In this document: in pieces, positions 61,685 through 64,000 of the stretch
How positions within the stretch are numbered: the stretch's first letter is position 1
Layout of the letters: the number at the start of each line of letters is the position of its first letter
Notes under the pieces: model-generated
The model's database searches: none
Told to the model about the DNA's origin: nothing
The model's input: only the letters and a program-made list of their open reading frames with translations
Translations under genes and position numbers: made by a program
DNA from: Bacteroidia bacterium
GTDB lineage: Bacteria; Bacteroidota; Bacteroidia; J057; JADKCL01
Direction: 5' to 3'
Assembly (NCBI GenBank): GCA_020635905.1
Contig: JACJYV010000007.1
Span: 434,001-498,000 of the forward strand
DNA length: 64,000 nt

Positions 61685-62509
61685 TCACATATTTTGCACA
61701 ATGCCCCGGATCAGGGCAATGAATTTATCTTTTACCAGTTCCATGGTCTCAATGACCTCGGCGTGGGTCAGGGCTTCGCCCGAAATGCCTGCGGCCATAT
61801 TGCCAATGAAGGAAATTCCCAGAACCTGCATACCTGCATGGTTGGCGGTCAGAGCCTCAGGAAAGGTGGACATGCCCACTGCATCTGCACCCAGGAAACG
61901 GGCCACATTCACCTCAGCCGGGGTTTCGTAAGTGGGGCCTGTATTCATCAGATAGACACCCTCATGGAGGGGAATATTGAGTCTTTTGCCCTGTTCGTGG
62001 GCAATTTTCATCAGCCCGGGAGTGTAGGTTTGGGAATTATCGGGGAATCGGGGACCAAAATTTTCGTCATTGGGCCCGATAAGGGGATTGCGAAAGGTAA
62101 AATTGATGTGATCGCGGATCACCATCAGGTCGCCTGGGGCAAATTCAGCATTGACCGCGCCGGCCGCATTGGTCACAATGAGTTTATCTGCTCCCAGCGA
62201 CTTCATTACCCGCACGGGAAAACCCAGCTGCTGCATGGGGTAACCTTCATAATAATGAACCCGGCCCTGCATGATGACCACATTTTTTCCTTCCAGGGTG
62301 CCCAGTACCAGTCTGCCTTTGTGGCCTTTGACCGTGGAATGGGGAAATCCGGGGATTTCGGAAAAGGGGATTTTCACAGGATTCTCCACCTCATCGGCGA
62401 GCAGACCCATGCCAGAGCCCAAAATCAGGGCAATTTCCGGCTTAAAGTCCCCGATTTGCGCCCGAATTACGGCCAGGGCCTGGGTAGTATTGGCGATTTT
62501 TGTACTCAT
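61685..62509 (-). CDS. Purine-nucleoside phosphorylase paralogue 2 (canonical 6-oxopurine type)
   Basis: The ATG at 62509 gives MSTKIANTTQALAVIRAQIG; the open frame extends upstream to 62560 but overlaps the deoB end. The 274-residue protein has ALILGSGMGLLA, GRVHYYEGY, IVTNAAGAVN, and the full base-binding set GPTYETPAE and SFIGN, retaining the Glu and Asn that bind guanine and hypoxanthine. It cleaves inosine and guanosine with phosphate. It lies between deoB and its paralogue. Confidence 0.94.
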   Translation of the reverse strand: MSTKIANTTQALAVIRAQIGDFKPEIALILGSGMGLLADEVENPVKIPFSEIPGFPHSTVKGHKGRLVLGTLEGKNVVIMQGRVHYYEGYPMQQLGFPVRVMKSLGADKLIVTNAAGAVNAEFAPGDLMVIRDHINFTFRNPLIGPNDENFGPRFPDNSQTYTPGLMKIAHEQGKRLNIPLHEGVYLMNTGPTYETPAEVNVARFLGADAVGMSTFPEALTANHAGMQVLGISFIGNMAAGISGEALTHAEVIETMELVKDKFIALIRGIVQNM

Positions 62510-62525
62510 GCTTGGATTCCAGAGT

Positions 62526-63698
62526 CTAAGATACAATTTCCTGCCAAAAACTCTTGCCAAAGGGTGGGGGAGAAACGGCTAAAATTTCGGCGATGGTGGC
62601 GGCAATGTCCGAAAAACAGGCCCGCGTTCCAATGGAAACTCCTTTTTTGACTTCCTTGCCAGTTACAAGCAGGGGAATGTACTCACGGGTATGGTCAGTT
62701 CCTTTGAAAGTGGGATCATTTCCGTGATCTGCAGTAAGCATCAGCACGTCATCTTCCCGCAAGGCAGCCAGGATTTCGGGCAGGCGGGCATCGAATTCTT
62801 CCAGACAGCGGCCGTACCCTTCAGGATCGCGGCGATGCCCGTAGAGCATGTCAAAATCGACCAGGTTGGTGAAGATCAGTCCCGAAAATGACTCAGCCAT
62901 AAAGTCCAGGGTGTGATTGATTCCATCCTGGTTATCAACGGATTTTGCATTTTCAGAAATCCCGTGACCGTTGAAAATATCCTTGATTTTACCCACTCCT
63001 TTGACCAGCATGCCTGCCTCAGTAATGGAATCCAGCACGGTGTGTCCGGGGGGATCAATGGCATAATCGTGGCGGTTGGAGGTACGCTTGAAACTGCCTG
63101 GCTGACCCACAAAAGGGCGGGCAATCACCCGTCCCACTGCATTTTCGCCCACCAGCAGGTCGCGGGCAATCTGGCAGATTTCGTACTGGCGGTCAAGAGG
63201 AATGATGTCCTCGTGCATGGCAATCTGAAAAACACTGTCTGTGGAGGTGTAAACAATGGGAAAGCCCGTTTTCATGTGTTCCTCCCCAAATTTATCGATC
63301 ACCACAGTGCCCGATTCGGGGTAGTTGGCCAGGGTTTGGGTGCCGATCCTTTTGTGAAATTCATCCATGATGGAGGGCGGAAAACCATGGGGGTAATAGG
63401 GGAATACGAGGTCGGGCACGAGCCCGGCGATCTCCCAGTGGCCGGTAATGGTATCCTTGCCCTGCGATTGCTCCGCGGCTTTGCCAAAGGCACCTGCAGG
63501 GGAGGAGGAAGCGGGTAAATTGGCCGAAGGCGTGATGTTTCCCAGCCCAAGTTGGCCCAGGTTGGGCAGGTTGAAGCCGGGTACGTCCCGGGCGATGTGG
63601 CCCAGGGTATGACTTCCCACGTCGCCGAAGGCGGCGGCATCGGGCAATTCGCCAATCCCCACTGAATCCAGTACAATTAATAGGACGCGTTTCGCCAT
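62526..63698 (-). CDS. deoB: Phosphopentomutase
   Basis: The 390-residue protein has the DeoB metal-binding N-terminus (VLLIVLDSVGIGELPDA, then GSHTLGHIA), the GKDTITGHWEIAG segment, and the C-terminal alkaline-phosphatase-superfamily motif MLTADHGNDPTFKGTDHTRE. It interconverts (deoxy)ribose 1- and 5-phosphates, linking the phosphorylases encoded downstream to central metabolism. First gene of the deoB-pnp-pnp-deoA operon, 16 bp before the second gene. Confidence 0.97.
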   Translation of the reverse strand: MAKRVLLIVLDSVGIGELPDAAAFGDVGSHTLGHIARDVPGFNLPNLGQLGLGNITPSANLPASSSPAGAFGKAAEQSQGKDTITGHWEIAGLVPDLVFPYYPHGFPPSIMDEFHKRIGTQTLANYPESGTVVIDKFGEEHMKTGFPIVYTSTDSVFQIAMHEDIIPLDRQYEICQIARDLLVGENAVGRVIARPFVGQPGSFKRTSNRHDYAIDPPGHTVLDSITEAGMLVKGVGKIKDIFNGHGISENAKSVDNQDGINHTLDFMAESFSGLIFTNLVDFDMLYGHRRDPEGYGRCLEEFDARLPEILAALREDDVLMLTADHGNDPTFKGTDHTREYIPLLVTGKEVKKGVSIGTRACFSDIAATIAEILAVSPPPFGKSFWQEIVS

Positions 63699-63854
63699 GG
63701 ATCAAATCATTTCCCTGAAATTAGGGAAAGGTTGGATGAAACTCCAATGTTGGGCTTAGAATTCCTGGACAGAGGCTGTTTTTTCAGGAATTTTCCCTCT
63801 GAAGACAAGCTGAGGATTTGGTATAAGCCAGGGATAGGGGATTTTTCAATTGGA

Positions 63855-64000
63855 ATGGCGAACGCTTTTTGGGGATCACGATTTCTCCTGAAAGGAATTC
63901 TGGTTTTGACCGGCCTCGGCTGCATGTGGGTTGCTGGCGGCCTGCTCTGCTTTTGGCAGGGCGCCACGCAGCAGGGTTGGCCCCGAATGCATTCGGGGGC
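63855..64000 (+). CDS. 5' partial CDS of an exported or membrane protein
   Basis: An ATG at 63855 opens a frame that stays open to the window end (48 codons). It reads MANAFWGSRFLLKGILVLTG then LGCMWVAGGLLCFWQGATQQ: a short basic segment and a hydrophobic core, as in a signal peptide or membrane anchor. It is divergent from deoB with a 156-bp gap. The rest of the gene is outside the window. Confidence 0.45.
   Translation, partial: MANAFWGSRFLLKGILVLTGLGCMWVAGGLLCFWQGATQQGWPRMHSG

Noticed and set aside
61694..62650. Open frame of 318 codons on the plus strand
   Set aside because: It lies opposite a clear purine-nucleoside phosphorylase gene and reads as its mirror.
63707..63967. 86-codon minus-strand frame upstream of deoB
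   Set aside because: It overlaps the better plus-strand frame with a signal-like N-terminus and has no recognisable features.

Overview
The window looks like a chromosome segment of a Bacteroidota bacterium, probably close to the Saprospiria (inference from protein style, not from a marker gene). Evidence seen here: type IX secretion (T9SS) cargo with both type A and type B (CHU_C, gliding-motility-associated) C-terminal sorting domains, OmpA proteins with thrombospondin type-3 calcium repeats, lipoproteins with short Bacteroidota signal peptides, an NtrC/NtrB pair next to an FtsX-type ABC transporter, and several -7 elements of the Bacteroidota form TAnnTTTG. No rRNA, tRNA, CRISPR array or intact insertion sequence was recognised.

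Region 1-41 kb is mostly ordinary genome. In order: a truncated 7TM-HD (PgpH-like) gene and a MoxR ATPase; a T9SS cargo protein; a leftward operon of an AsmA protein, a lipoprotein and a DUF3160 lipoprotein; acylphosphatase; a lectin-like CHU_C protein; a TPR protein; an OmpA protein; an M2 (ACE-like) peptidase; YqgE and MiaE-like proteins; a hotdog thioesterase; a YedK-type SRAP protein; VanZ; a fatty-acid desaturase; an ABC export operon divergent from a sigma-54 activator and its histidine kinase; an FkbM methyltransferase; a stand-alone CHU_C domain; an S9 prolyl oligopeptidase; a PIF1-like helicase; an Imm22-like protein and a GNAT acetyltransferase. The long intergenic gaps here hold degenerate heptanucleotide repeats, palindromic elements, a possible MITE remnant and two strongly structured RNA-like stretches, each after a tiny ORF.

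Region 41-59.5 kb is the accessory part. The same layout appears four times: a short secreted protein on the minus strand, divergent from one or more large intracellular proteins on the plus strand. Three of these units carry members of one uncharacterised helical family (about 480-505 residues, four copies). The fourth faces a three-gene operon: a 225-aa helical protein, a 728-aa STAND-like protein with a degenerate P-loop, and a 321-aa protein with an SPFH-like pattern. The first two share a short beta-repeat motif at their junction, as expected of a split effector/sensor conflict system. A ten-module giant surface protein plus an OmpA/PD40 protein lies between the second and third units. 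From about 51.3 to 59.5 kb the DNA is visibly more AT-rich than its surroundings.

Region 59.5-63.7 kb is a leftward nucleoside-salvage operon: deoB, two purine-nucleoside phosphorylase paralogues with different active-site residues, and pyrimidine-nucleoside phosphorylase. The last 150 bases hold the start of another exported protein.
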